Part shown: one piece after another, positions 24,335 to 33,137 of the stretch | Numbering within the stretch: the first letter of the stretch is position 1 | Layout: each line of letters begins with the position of its first letter | From: Pseudomonadota bacterium | GTDB lineage: Bacteria > Myxococcota_A > Polyangia > Polyangiales > Polyangiaceae | Assembly: GCA_023431345.1 (NCBI GenBank) | Contig: JAEYWK010000174.1 | Coordinates: 1 to 64,000, forward strand | Reading direction: 5' to 3' | DNA length: 64,000 nucleotides | Translations under genes and position numbers: made by a program | Notes under the pieces: generated by a model | Database searches by the model: none | The model's input: only the letters and a program-made list of their open reading frames with translations | Told to the model about the DNA's origin: nothing

Positions 24335-25945
24335 TCACTCGTACGCCACGACGGGCGGGACGCTCAGGTGCAAGTTGGCGGCGGTCGTCTCGAGCAGGCG
24401 CGCTTTACGGCCGATGTCGTCGAAGCCGAGCCAATCGACGAAGCGCCCGCCCGCGGTCGTGCCCACGTACAAGATGCCTCCGAGCTGAGGCGCGGACTGG
24501 AAGGTCGCGATGCCTTCCGCGGTCGTGCCCACGGCCAAGTCGAAGCTGCCGAGCCCGATGACGGAGGCCTCGCGTCCCAGCCCCAGCAGGTATTGATGGG
24601 TCTTGGCGACGGCGGCGCCGGGCGCTCCGCGGTTGGCTTCGTGCAAAGTCAAGAGCCCAGCCTCGTCGCTGTCGAGCAAGCGAAACTGTGCGCGCTCGAC
24701 GGGGTGCGGTGCGTCGAACAGCTCTTCACGAGCGACTGGTTGGCCCTGCTCGAGCGCGATGGTGAGCAGCGGGTCGCGTGGATAGTAGAGCCGCGACGAG
24801 TCGCTGGAGCTCACCAGCGATGCCCCCGTCACGTCCGAAAGCCCCAGCGGCCGCAGGCTCGGCGTCGCGCTCGAGGTGCTGGCGGGCACGCCCCAGACGT
24901 ATCGCTCACCCGACCAGTTGGAAGCGACGAGCAGGTCATCCGTGAGCAAACCCACGTCATTGACGTCGGGCAAGTCGGGGAAAGCCACGAGCGTACGCGC
25001 CCTCGCGTCGCCGTAAGATAGGGCCGCCACGGGCACCCCGAGCGCTTCCCCTCCCACCGTCAAGACGAAGCGCGGCGCCCGCGGAGCCCAGCGGAACTTG
25101 GCGGTCGGAAACGCTGCCAGCGCGCTCGACAGCTCGGGCGAGGGCCAGAGCTCCGTGCCGACCAGCTCGTAAATATCGCGGCCCGCCTCGCTCGTCACGA
25201 GCACGAAGGAGCCGTCCCCCGACCACTCGGCGCGCGCGTGGCAATCGTTGAGCAGGCGTTGCGATAGCCACGGGGCGGAGAGAAAGACCAGATCGCAGCG
25301 CTCATCGACGTAGAGCACACCCGCTTCGTTGGCTTCGAGCAGCACGCTGGACGGGGCCTGCGCTCCGCTGCCATCCGTCGCTCGCGGCGGAAGTCGCGAG
25401 AGCTCCGTCACCTCCAGCGTATCGAGATCGATCCAGGAATAAGCGCTGCGGTAGACGCGCCCTTCCTCCGTCAACGCGGCGTTCACCGTGAGCAGCGCAC
25501 GCTCTCCGATCCAGGCGAGTTGGAACAGGGGGTCGCTCAGGCTCGCGCCCTCGATGCGCGTCGGAGCAAAGTCGTCCTCTGCATCGGCCACCCAAAGCTG
25601 GTTGAACGGAGCAGGGGTGAGCTCCGTGGCCGACAGGCCGTAGGCGAAGCGGCGACCGCTCGGTGAAAAGCTCGTGCGCGCCGCTCGGTAACCGGTCTGC
25701 CCGAGATCCACCACGCGCGGGGCGCTCGGGCGCTGGAATTCGATGAGCTCCAGACGTCGCGCCTCGTCGTTGACGACGAAGTAGCGGCGCAGGTCCGGAC
25801 GCTGCAGCACGGCCGGAACCAGCTCCTGCGTGTCGCCGGGGGGCGCGTCGGGCGCCGTGGGAGGGCTCGGATCGCTGCTGGTGCGACCGCAGGCCGCGAG
25901 CAGCAACGCGGTCAGCGCCAAGAATCGATCTCGATGGCTCGTCAT
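24335..25945 (-). CDS. Large predicted lipoprotein, TolB-like beta-propeller
   Basis: A 536-residue lipoprotein with lipobox LLAAC near residue 19. The mature protein has repeated propeller-type strands (RTSFSPSGRRFAYGLSA, FQLAWIGERALLTVNAAL, ARAEWSGDGSFVLVTSEAG, FRWAPRAPRFVLTVGG) as in TolB/WD40-like propellers (FSPSGRRFAYG is typical). Enzymatic residues are not visible; a binding or scaffolding role in the envelope is likely. It resembles its neighbour at 22596-24332 in size and fold, and the two face each other 3' to 3'. Confidence 0.78.
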   Translation of the reverse strand: MTSHRDRFLALTALLLAACGRTSSDPSPPTAPDAPPGDTQELVPAVLQRPDLRRYFVVNDEARRLELIEFQRPSAPRVVDLGQTGYRAARTSFSPSGRRFAYGLSATELTPAPFNQLWVADAEDDFAPTRIEGASLSDPLFQLAWIGERALLTVNAALTEEGRVYRSAYSWIDLDTLEVTELSRLPPRATDGSGAQAPSSVLLEANEAGVLYVDERCDLVFLSAPWLSQRLLNDCHARAEWSGDGSFVLVTSEAGRDIYELVGTELWPSPELSSALAAFPTAKFRWAPRAPRFVLTVGGEALGVPVAALSYGDARARTLVAFPDLPDVNDVGLLTDDLLVASNWSGERYVWGVPASTSSATPSLRPLGLSDVTGASLVSSSDSSRLYYPRDPLLTIALEQGQPVAREELFDAPHPVERAQFRLLDSDEAGLLTLHEANRGAPGAAVAKTHQYLLGLGREASVIGLGSFDLAVGTTAEGIATFQSAPQLGGILYVGTTAGGRFVDWLGFDDIGRKARLLETTAANLHLSVPPVVAYE

Positions 25946-25996
25946 GCTCGCCCCAGCCTCAGCCGCGCCCGTCAGCGTAGCATGGCCCGGTCGAGG

Positions 25997-27112
25997 TCAG
26001 GCGACTGACGCGCGCGACGCGCCCTGGGCGACCTGCACTCGCCCCACGACCGCCAGCAAGTCGGTTTGGGTGACGAGGCCGAGCAGGCGGCCCCGCGCGT
26101 CGACGATCAGCGCTTCGCGCGCGCGGCCCCGCGAGAGCAGGTGGAACAGCTGGTTGATGGGGCTGTGCTCGAAGGCGCGCTCGAAGTCGATGGAAGGCAG
26201 CTCGCCGACGTGCGTCTTCGGCGACGCGGCGAGGGTAGCGAGGTCGACGGCGCCGTGCACGACGCCGTGCGAGTCCACGACGGGCAGCACGCGCAGGGCA
26301 TGCTCGCGTAACCGAGCGAGGGCCACGTCGCTCTCGTCGTCGACGTGAGCCGTCACGAGATCGCGCGACATGACGTCGCCGCACGTCAGCTTGCCGTGCA
26401 GGCGCCGGTGCGCCTCCTCTTCGACGTGGCGGAACAAGGCGAACAAATCCTCGCGCTCGACGTCGAGCGGCGTCCCCAGGCGCTGCAGCGCCGCGTCGAT
26501 GTCGGCGGCGGAGAAGCCGACCCGAAACTCGGGCGGAGCGTCCGCGGTGCCATGTGCGGACACGGGCAGGGTCGCCACGTGTGGGTAGCTGCGGCGCACC
26601 AAGTTGTTGAACACGATGCCCGCCGCCACCAAGAGCAGCGAGCTGATCGCCACCGGCACGAGCGCGAAGCGATAGCCCGCCTCCGTGATGGCGGGGCCGC
26701 CGATCACGGCCGTGAGCGCCACCGCGCCCGCGGGCGGGTGCAAGCATCCGAGCAAGCTGGTGACGGCGATCGTCGCCGCCACCGCCACCGCGCCCGCGCA
26801 GTACGCATCATCGATGAAGCGCGCCGCCGTCACGCCGATCAACGCCGCTAGCACGTTGCCCGCCACCACCGGCCACGGCTGCGCGAGCGGGCTCGCCGGC
26901 ACTCCGAACACGAGCACCGTCGAGGCGCCGATCGGCGCGATCAAGAGCGGCACGTGCTCGAACGAGCCGAGGCATGCGCGCAAGCAGAACGCGGTCACCA
27001 GTAAGCCCACGAGCCCGCCGACGCTGGCGTGCAATCGTTCGTGCACGGATACGGGCGCGCGCAGCGGCTTGAAGCGTGCGATCCAGGCGCGACCGGCAAG
27101 GCTGAGGCTCAT
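25997..27112 (-). CDS. HPP-family membrane protein with CBS domain pair
   Basis: A 371-residue protein. Residues about 28-175 contain four to five membrane segments with the family-defining HPP in LLGCLHPPAGAVALTAV. Residues about 240-370 carry two CBS motifs (TCGDVMSRDLVTAHVDDES, RVLPVVDSHGVVHG; REALIVDARGRLLGLVTQTD), which normally sense adenine nucleotides. HPP proteins have been linked to nitrite transport in plant plastids; the bacterial substrate is not settled. ATG 27112 gives the usual N terminus. No nitrogen genes lie nearby. Confidence 0.9.
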   Translation of the reverse strand: MSLSLAGRAWIARFKPLRAPVSVHERLHASVGGLVGLLVTAFCLRACLGSFEHVPLLIAPIGASTVLVFGVPASPLAQPWPVVAGNVLAALIGVTAARFIDDAYCAGAVAVAATIAVTSLLGCLHPPAGAVALTAVIGGPAITEAGYRFALVPVAISSLLLVAAGIVFNNLVRRSYPHVATLPVSAHGTADAPPEFRVGFSAADIDAALQRLGTPLDVEREDLFALFRHVEEEAHRRLHGKLTCGDVMSRDLVTAHVDDESDVALARLREHALRVLPVVDSHGVVHGAVDLATLAASPKTHVGELPSIDFERAFEHSPINQLFHLLSRGRAREALIVDARGRLLGLVTQTDLLAVVGRVQVAQGASRASVA

Positions 27113-27263
27113 GGAGTCGCGCGATATAGCCGACCGAGCGCGGCCGCGCAGCAACGACGAGCGACGTTTCTGGCCGTGAAAATGCATAAAGGCGGCTGCC
27201 CGGACTGGGCGCCGCCTTGGGTCTGGCGCGTTACTGCGGCCGCTCAGCGGGCGCGGGCGCTCT

Positions 27264-27449
27264 TCAGAGGAACTCCTCAGGGATGGGTTGCGGCCCGGGC
27301 ACGATCCCGGCGATATCGGGATCCTCGCCGGCGGCGTTCGGGGTGCGGTTGTTGCGGTCGGACTTGCGCTGCTCTCGGCGCGCGGCCTTGTCCTGTTGCT
27401 TCTCCTGGCGAGCCTTTTCCTTGTTGCGCTTGTTCAGTGAGATCGGCAT
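27264..27449 (-). CDS. Small basic conserved protein
   Basis: A 61-residue protein. Residues 1-30 are strongly charged and helical (SLNKRNKEKARQEKQQDKA) and the tail reads DPDIAGIVPGPQPIPEEF. I recall similar small proteins in other deltaproteobacteria, with no known role; a nucleic-acid-binding helix is possible. ATG 27449 has AAAGG at the right distance, which favours it over an in-frame ATG at 27563. Confidence 0.65.
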   Translation of the reverse strand: MPISLNKRNKEKARQEKQQDKAARREQRKSDRNNRTPNAAGEDPDIAGIVPGPQPIPEEFL

Positions 27450-27715
27450 GGGACCTTTCGGGTTGGGCCCGGGCGCGGTGGCGGGCGCTGAAATGACGGG
27501 GGCGAGGTCACGGGGCCGAGGTCGTCGCGCGACCTCGGCGATGAGCTCGAGCAATCGATTCACTATGAAGCAAACTTGGCGCCGAGGCTTCGAATTGTTT
27601 GTGATTGTTGCGCGGGTAGACGGCTGTTCAGATCGGCCGTGCGGTTAGGCGAACCCCGGGCGCGAGAAATCGCGGAAAAGAACGGCAAAGTGTAGCGGCG
27701 GGCGAGGGGCGGCTG

Positions 27716-27744
27716 TTGACCTAGCGGGCAAAGCGCACTACACT
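27716..27744 (+). promoter_or_regulatory. Near-consensus sigma-70 promoter with no gene downstream
   Basis: TTGACC (27716-27721) and TACACT (27739-27744) are separated by exactly 17 bases. Transcription would run to the right into the 3' end of the histidine kinase gene, which is on the opposite strand. No plus-strand gene starts here, so the product would be an antisense or small RNA. Confidence 0.5.
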
Positions 27745-27793
27745 CGGCCTTCTGTGCGGCGTGTGTTTGCTCGCCTTTTCGCAGGCTTTCACG

Positions 27794-29776
27794 TCACGAG
27801 CGCAACTGCCCGCCGGCGCCTAGACGCCGGCCGAGTGCTTCTTCGATGGCAGCCCACAGGGCGCTGGCGGTGAACGGCTTGGCCAGCACCGGGTACCCCA
27901 GCTGCGAGTGCGTCGCCTCGTCGCTGTAGCCAGTCATGAAGAGCACGCGCGGCGTCGCCCCTGCTCGCGCGAGGCGCTGGACCAGCTCCGGCCCTCGCAT
28001 CTGCGCCATCGCGACGTCACAGAGCACGAGGTCGATGCCTCGCCCCTGCTCGGCCCAAAGGCGGATCGCCTCTTCCGGTTGGCTGGCCATCGTCACGGCG
28101 TGCCCGCGAGATGCGAGCATGCGCTTGGTGACCTCACCCACCATCGGCTCGTCGTCGATGATCATCACGCTCAGCGGCCGCGTCGTGTCTCGCGCGCGCT
28201 CCGCCGTCGGCGCAGGACTTGGGGGCTCGCTGCGCGAGGCGGTCGCCGGCAGCAGCATCATGAACACGGAGCCGCCTTTCGGCCGCGTGTCGACGCGCAC
28301 CGTACCGCCGTGTTGCTCTGCCGTCCCGAGCACGGTCGCGAGCCCCAGGCCCGTGCCGCCCGCGTGGCTGCGCGTCGTGTAGAACGGCTCGAAGATGTGG
28401 GGAAGATCAGCCTCGCTGATGCCGGGCCCCTCGTCCTCCACCGCGACCTCGACGAAGCGCTCGCCGGAGAGTCGCCGCTCGCGCGTCGAGATGCGCACCA
28501 CGCCGCCGTAAGGCATCACGTCTCGCGCGTTCACGACCAGGTTGACGAGCGCTCGCTCGATCTCGAGCGGATCCACGCGCAGCAGCGGTAGGTGCGGAGC
28601 GAGGTCGGTCTCTAGCCGCACTTCGTCGCCGACGAGGCGGGTCATCAGCGTCATGGTCGAGCGGACGAGCTCGTTCGGCTGCACGAGCTTGAGCGACAGC
28701 TGGGCTTTACGCCCGAACGCCAGCAGCCGGCGGGTCAAGCCCGCCGCCGACGCCAGCGCACGCAGTGAGTCCTCGAGCTCGGGCGCGTCGGGTATCCGCT
28801 CCGACAGCAGCTCGAGGTTACCGGTGACGACCGTGAGCAGGTTGTTGAAATCGTGCGCGATGCCGCCCGCTAGTCGACCCACCGCTTCCATCTTCTGGCC
28901 ATGAGCCAGCTCTTCGCGCATACGAATTTGTTCCGTCACGTCGAGCATGGTGCCGCGCAGCTCTTGGCGCCCGTCGGCGCCGCTCGTGAGCAGCGCGTTC
29001 AAGCGCACGTGCCGCGTCTCGCCGTCTCTTAGCAGTTGGCCGTGGAGCTCGCCGCCGCTGGGCTCGGCGAGGATCCGCTCGTACGCCGCGCCAAAACGCT
29101 CCCTATCGGCGGGAGCGATGCGCTCGAAGAAGGCCTCGACGCTCGGGCTCGAGTCTTCGGGCAGTCCGGCGATGCGACGAAACTCCCTCGACCACTCGAG
29201 CTCACCCGTCGCGGGCACGAAGCGCCAGCTGCCCAGCTTGGCGGAGCGTTGAGCCTCCTCCAACAGATTGAGCGTGCGGCGTAGCGCCGCCTCCGCCTCG
29301 AGGCTCTCGGTGCGATCGAGCACGGCGCCGACGACGCGCCGAGGCGCGCCCGTCGCGTCGAACAGGTAGAGACCCGACGCGGTGGTGTGTCGAATCGAGC
29401 CGTCGGGTCGCACGATGCGGCAGTCGACCAGCGGCAACACTCCGTCTTTGATGCCTTGCACGGACATGGCTCGTGCGCGCGCGCGATCCGCCGGGTGCAC
29501 GGCGGCGAAGAACGCCTCGACGGAGGGCTTGGCCTCCCCGGGCTTCGAGCCGAGGATTCGGTACATCTCGTCCGACCAGGTGACGCGCCCGCTCTCCATG
29601 TCCCACGTCCAAGTGCCGAGGTGCGCCACGCGCTCGGCTTCGTTGAGCAGCTCCTCTCGCTCTGCGAGGGAGGTGCCGTCGACCTCCTCGTAGCGCGCGG
29701 CGGCGCGGTGCAGCTCGGCGACTCTGGCGCGCAGCGCCACCACTTCGCGCTCGAGCGCGTCATCCCCAGTGGCCAT
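27794..29776 (-). CDS. PAS-containing hybrid histidine kinase
   Basis: A 660-residue cytosolic sensor. A short coiled coil (residues 1-45) precedes two PAS/PAC modules (about 46-165 and 170-285). These are followed by a HisKA domain with GGIAHDFNN (H308), an HATPase domain (N box VNLVVNARD; G boxes DEGPGIS and GGTGLGLATV) and a C-terminal receiver (MIIDDEPMVGEV, phospho-acceptor D587 in LVLCDVAM, conserved Lys in VLAKPF). No membrane segment is present, so it senses an internal or PAS-bound signal. No response regulator is adjacent. Confidence 0.93.
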   Translation of the reverse strand: MATGDDALEREVVALRARVAELHRAAARYEEVDGTSLAEREELLNEAERVAHLGTWTWDMESGRVTWSDEMYRILGSKPGEAKPSVEAFFAAVHPADRARARAMSVQGIKDGVLPLVDCRIVRPDGSIRHTTASGLYLFDATGAPRRVVGAVLDRTESLEAEAALRRTLNLLEEAQRSAKLGSWRFVPATGELEWSREFRRIAGLPEDSSPSVEAFFERIAPADRERFGAAYERILAEPSGGELHGQLLRDGETRHVRLNALLTSGADGRQELRGTMLDVTEQIRMREELAHGQKMEAVGRLAGGIAHDFNNLLTVVTGNLELLSERIPDAPELEDSLRALASAAGLTRRLLAFGRKAQLSLKLVQPNELVRSTMTLMTRLVGDEVRLETDLAPHLPLLRVDPLEIERALVNLVVNARDVMPYGGVVRISTRERRLSGERFVEVAVEDEGPGISEADLPHIFEPFYTTRSHAGGTGLGLATVLGTAEQHGGTVRVDTRPKGGSVFMMLLPATASRSEPPSPAPTAERARDTTRPLSVMIIDDEPMVGEVTKRMLASRGHAVTMASQPEEAIRLWAEQGRGIDLVLCDVAMAQMRGPELVQRLARAGATPRVLFMTGYSDEATHSQLGYPVLAKPFTASALWAAIEEALGRRLGAGGQLRS

Positions 29777-29928
29777 CGAGCAGCATTATACTACCGGGCG
29801 CCGGCATCCGGGACGAAGTCGGCGAGATAGGGGGAAATTCGCTCGATTCCGTGGGAGGGGCGCGACGACTGGTGTCGCTGTCAAATTGCTGACATAGGGC
29901 TGTCGTGGGCCTGCGGCCGTCTGGGGGC

Positions 29929-30366
29929 ATGAAAAGCGACATCGAGAGCAACGTGAAGAGCGACATCAAGCAGCACCGCGGCGCCTGTCTTTGCGGCGAC
30001 GTTCGATTCGAGGTGGCGCTCGACGCCTCCAAGGGCTCGCGCTGCAACTGCACGCTGTGCACCAAGCTCGGTGCCACGGGCGCCGTCGTGAAGCCGAGCG
30101 CGTTCCAGCTGCTCGGTCCGAAGTCGGCCTTGGCGTCGTTCACGCGCACGCCCGAGATTGGAAGCCGCTACTTCTGCGCGCGCTGCCACGTCTATTGCTT
30201 CGGGGAAGGGCACCTCGAGGTGCTTGGTGGCGATTTCGTGTCCGTAAACCTGAACTGCATCGACGACTTCGATGTTACTCGCGCCGAGCTCGTGCACTGG
30301 GATGGTCGTCACGACAACTGGGCGGCCGGGCCCCGCTCTGCGCCTTGGCCGCTCGACGCCGCGTGA
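29929..30366 (+). CDS. GFA-family zinc-binding protein
   Basis: A 145-residue protein of the glutathione-dependent formaldehyde-activating (GFA/CENP-V) family. The zinc ligands follow the family pattern: C20 and C22, C39, C41 and C44, then C83 and C86 in FCARCH. Members add or remove glutathione adducts or have unrelated zinc-dependent roles; the substrate is not predictable here. An upstream in-frame start eight codons earlier is possible, but the ATG at 29929 follows a G-rich stretch. It is convergent with the ketosynthase gene, with tandem repeats in the gap. Confidence 0.88.
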   Translation: MKSDIESNVKSDIKQHRGACLCGDVRFEVALDASKGSRCNCTLCTKLGATGAVVKPSAFQLLGPKSALASFTRTPEIGSRYFCARCHVYCFGEGHLEVLGGDFVSVNLNCIDDFDVTRAELVHWDGRHDNWAAGPRSAPWPLDAA

Positions 30367-30408
30367 GTGACGCCGGGCTCAGGTGACGCCGGACTCAGGT
30401 GACGCCGG
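30367..30408 (+). repeat. Tandem 16-base repeat between convergent genes
   Basis: GTGACGCCGGGCTCAG (30367-30382) is followed directly by GTGACGCCGGACTCAG (30383-30398) and then by a partial third unit, GTGACGCCGG (30399-30408). The first unit abuts the GFA stop codon. It resembles a slipped-strand duplication. Confidence 0.75.
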
Positions 30409-30441
30409 CCGACGCGGGTGACCCGAGCTCTGGCGTCGTCG

Positions 30442-32043
30442 TCAGCGGTCCCGCGTTCGATCGCTGATTCCGGGCTCGAACGCGCGCGAGACGACGCAGG
30501 CGTTCACGCCCCCCACGCCCATGCTGAGCTTGCCGGCGACGGCGGCTGCGGGCTCGTCGAGGGTCAAGGCTTGGTCGAGCACGAGCGTTTGCCCGAGCTC
30601 ACGGATGGCCTCGTTCATCTCGCTCGCCTGGAGGCCAGTGCCGTACACCCGTCCCTCGGCGAGGCCCAGGTATTGCGCCGTGAGCTCCCAGCCGCCACCG
30701 ACGCCCATGCCGTGCCCGAACGAGCCCTTGCGCGCGGTCACGGCGGCCTCCCTCGGCACGACGCTGCGCAGGTTCTGAAGCTCTTGGTAGTCACCGGGCG
30801 TAGCCGTAGCGTGCAGGTCCCACGTCGCGACCTCGCTCGGCGCCACGCGCGCTGCCTCGAGCGCCTGGCGTATCGCGGTGCGCGGCCCTTCCTCCGACGG
30901 AGTGATGATGTGGTCGGCGTCCGAAGAGACTCCCACTGCCAGCGGCTCGATGCCGAGCGGTCGAAACCCCAGCCGCTGCCCGTACTCGAGATCGCCGATG
31001 ATCCAGACGCAGCCGCCGCCCGCCACGTGCGTACCTTTCAAGCCCGTCAGCGGCTTGGAGAGCGCGCCATCGGCAGCCAGCACGCGCGCGCCGTAGAAAG
31101 CGCCGACGCATAGCGGGTGAGGCGGCGGGTCAGCGCTGCCCAGCACCACCAGCTTCGCCTCGCCGCGCTCGATCGCGTCGATGCCGAGCTTGAGCGCCAC
31201 GCCGAACGTCGAGCAGGCGGCTACGGGAGAGAACGCAAGACCGCTGATTTTGCCGAGCATCGAGATTTGCGAGGCCGGCATGTTGGCGATGTTCCAAAGC
31301 ACGTTCGGCGACACTCGATCCCAGGGCGCCGGTGGCGAGCCCCATTTCTGCTCGAGGGCCGATAAAGCTCGCCGCTTGTCGCGCAGCAGCTTCATCTTCC
31401 CCGCCGTCACGTCGCCCTCGACGGCGGGGCTCTCGATCACGCTCAGCTCTTTCAAATATTGACGCAGCCCGTCGGACTTCGCGGCCCAGTGCGCGAACCA
31501 GGCGTCCTCGGCCTGCTCGCGCGCGTCGGGATCGGAGAGGGTAGCGGGATCGGTCAACGGCACGTCGCCGCCCCGCGCGCGGTACTCGGCGTGGGCGGCG
31601 TTGCGCTCGGGGTGAGACCAAAAGCGATTCCAACGGCGTTGAGCGCGGTACAGCTCGACGGCGGAGCCGTAGATGGTCGGATAGGCGCCGAGCGCGTTGC
31701 CGACATACACGTGCGCTTGCGTGCCGAGCTCTTGCAGAGCCCGCTCGATGCCTGGGTTCTGCTGGAGCGCTTGGATGAACGACGCGATCGCGTAGAGCGA
31801 GGTTTCGTCGAGCTTGTCAGTCAGCTGCTTGTAGCGGCTCGGCGGGAACCGCTCCGCGATCCAGCCTTCGTAGGCCTTGAAGTCCAGTCGAGGGCGGCCG
31901 ACGAGGAAGGTGTCGGGGCCAAAACCGTCGAAAGGCTCGAGGTGGGAGGCGCCGCCGAGAGCGCGTAGGCCCGCCTCGAATTCTTGGATGTCGGCGGCTC
32001 CAGGGGCGACGAGGCCCCAACCAAAAACGGCTACTCTCGTCAT
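30442..32043 (-). CDS. Stand-alone beta-ketoacyl-ACP synthase-like protein
   Basis: A 533-residue ketosynthase-fold enzyme, longer than typical FabF (about 410). The catalytic set is intact: C277 in VAACSTFG, H411 in DLHATATPGD, K439 and H444 in KGSFGHGMG. Residues 130-240 form an insertion of charged helices not found in FabB/FabF. It could condense acyl chains in a lipid or polyketide pathway, but no acyl carrier protein, reductase or dehydratase is adjacent. The 5' flank holds three TGTGCAA motifs, a likely regulator site. It is divergent from the gene at 32394. Confidence 0.88.
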   Translation of the reverse strand: MTRVAVFGWGLVAPGAADIQEFEAGLRALGGASHLEPFDGFGPDTFLVGRPRLDFKAYEGWIAERFPPSRYKQLTDKLDETSLYAIASFIQALQQNPGIERALQELGTQAHVYVGNALGAYPTIYGSAVELYRAQRRWNRFWSHPERNAAHAEYRARGGDVPLTDPATLSDPDAREQAEDAWFAHWAAKSDGLRQYLKELSVIESPAVEGDVTAGKMKLLRDKRRALSALEQKWGSPPAPWDRVSPNVLWNIANMPASQISMLGKISGLAFSPVAACSTFGVALKLGIDAIERGEAKLVVLGSADPPPHPLCVGAFYGARVLAADGALSKPLTGLKGTHVAGGGCVWIIGDLEYGQRLGFRPLGIEPLAVGVSSDADHIITPSEEGPRTAIRQALEAARVAPSEVATWDLHATATPGDYQELQNLRSVVPREAAVTARKGSFGHGMGVGGGWELTAQYLGLAEGRVYGTGLQASEMNEAIRELGQTLVLDQALTLDEPAAAVAGKLSMGVGGVNACVVSRAFEPGISDRTRDR

Positions 32044-32202
32044 TTCAGTCGGTCGGCGAGCAGCCCGAGCCGCTCGAACGGCGCGACTCTGCCAGCGCGA
32101 CCCATGGAGTCAAACCGCGCTTTTTACGCTGCTTTGCGTCACGAGCGTTTCGCAACAAATGCGCAGATCCTACTACACGCCGGGAGGCCGGTCAGGGCCC
32201 GT

Positions 32203-32280
32203 TGTGCAAACGGCAAGCGCCGAGGCGCGCGGCTGCGCACGATGTGCAAGCGGAGCTGCACAGTTCACATGCTGTGCAAA
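32203..32280. promoter_or_regulatory. Three TGTGCAA boxes in the divergent spacer
   Basis: TGTGCAAA occurs at 32203-32210, TGTGCAAG at 32243-32250 and TGTGCAAA at 32273-32280, spaced 40 and 30 bases apart, so all lie on one face of the helix. The third box is half of an inverted repeat, TGCACAG (32257-32263) and CTGTGCA (32272-32278). The array lies between the ketosynthase gene and the tail-anchored protein gene and could regulate either or both. Confidence 0.5.
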
Positions 32281-32393
32281 CCAAGCGCGTGCAGCGCGCG
32301 CCAAGTCTGCGATTCCGGGAGCGCGCGGCGCCGCACGGCGATGGCACGCGAGCTGCTTAGTGAATGACTCAGGCCCGCATCACGGAGGCTGCC

Positions 32394-33074
32394 ATGACCG
32401 CTCCGCTCAAGATCCCAGCACCGGCGCGCATCCCGCGCGACATGTCGAAGCTTGGTCCCGAGCTCAGCGTACCCCAGCTGCCGCTGTCGCACGACGAGAG
32501 CGACGACGCCACGCTGCTCTGGAAGGCGACCGGCCGCTCGGGGGCGGCACGGGGCAACGGCTTCTCCGCCCGGGCCGCCACGCCGTATGCGTTTCAAGCG
32601 GAGGACAGGGACGAGGATGCGACGTTCATCGCCAAGCCGGACTTGAGCGATCCACGCCTGCGCCGTAGCGATCGCCCCCGCGCGCTGCTCGACGTAGCCC
32701 GTAGCATGGCGGCTCCGGCAGCTCCCGCGCCGACCGGCGAGCCGCGCGCGCCGACCGGCGAGCCGCGCGCGCCGTCTGCCGAGCCGCGCGCGCCGACCGC
32801 CGAGTCGTCCGAGTCGGCTCGCGAAGGGCACACGCAGTCGGCGGTCGTGCTGTCGCCGAGCTTGTCCGCGCCTTCCGATTGGGATGCGACGCCGCGCTCT
32901 TTGGTGCCGACGCTGCGTCCGCCGCGCGCGCGCCCGCCGGTGGCGCTGATGGTCGCGGCGGCGCTGTTGGCGGCCGCGGCCGCGGCGCTCATCGCCTCGA
33001 ACCCCGAGCAATCGGCGGTGTTCGTCGAGCACCTGTACGCTCGAGGCGCGGCGCTCGTGGCTTCGATCCGCTGA
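32394..33074 (+). CDS. Tail-anchored protein with phospho-motif-like segments
   Basis: A 226-residue protein with one C-terminal membrane segment (VALMVAAALLAAAAAALIA) and a short tail, so the bulk is cytosolic. Two segments, DATLLWKA and DATFIAKP, resemble Asp-Ala-Thr sites bound by FHA domains after Thr phosphorylation, a common theme in Ser/Thr kinase signalling. A 7-residue tandem repeat (APTGEPR, three and a half copies, DNA 32727-32807) lies before the membrane anchor. ATG 32394 has GGAGG 6 bases upstream, so it is preferred to the ATG at 32364. Function unknown. Confidence 0.68.
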   Translation: MTAPLKIPAPARIPRDMSKLGPELSVPQLPLSHDESDDATLLWKATGRSGAARGNGFSARAATPYAFQAEDRDEDATFIAKPDLSDPRLRRSDRPRALLDVARSMAAPAAPAPTGEPRAPTGEPRAPSAEPRAPTAESSESAREGHTQSAVVLSPSLSAPSDWDATPRSLVPTLRPPRARPPVALMVAAALLAAAAAALIASNPEQSAVFVEHLYARGAALVASIR

Positions 33075-33137
33075 GCCAACCGTACCCAAATCTCCGCGCG
33101 CCGTTTCTCGCCTGGCCGGCTGGGGGCCTTGACGCCG

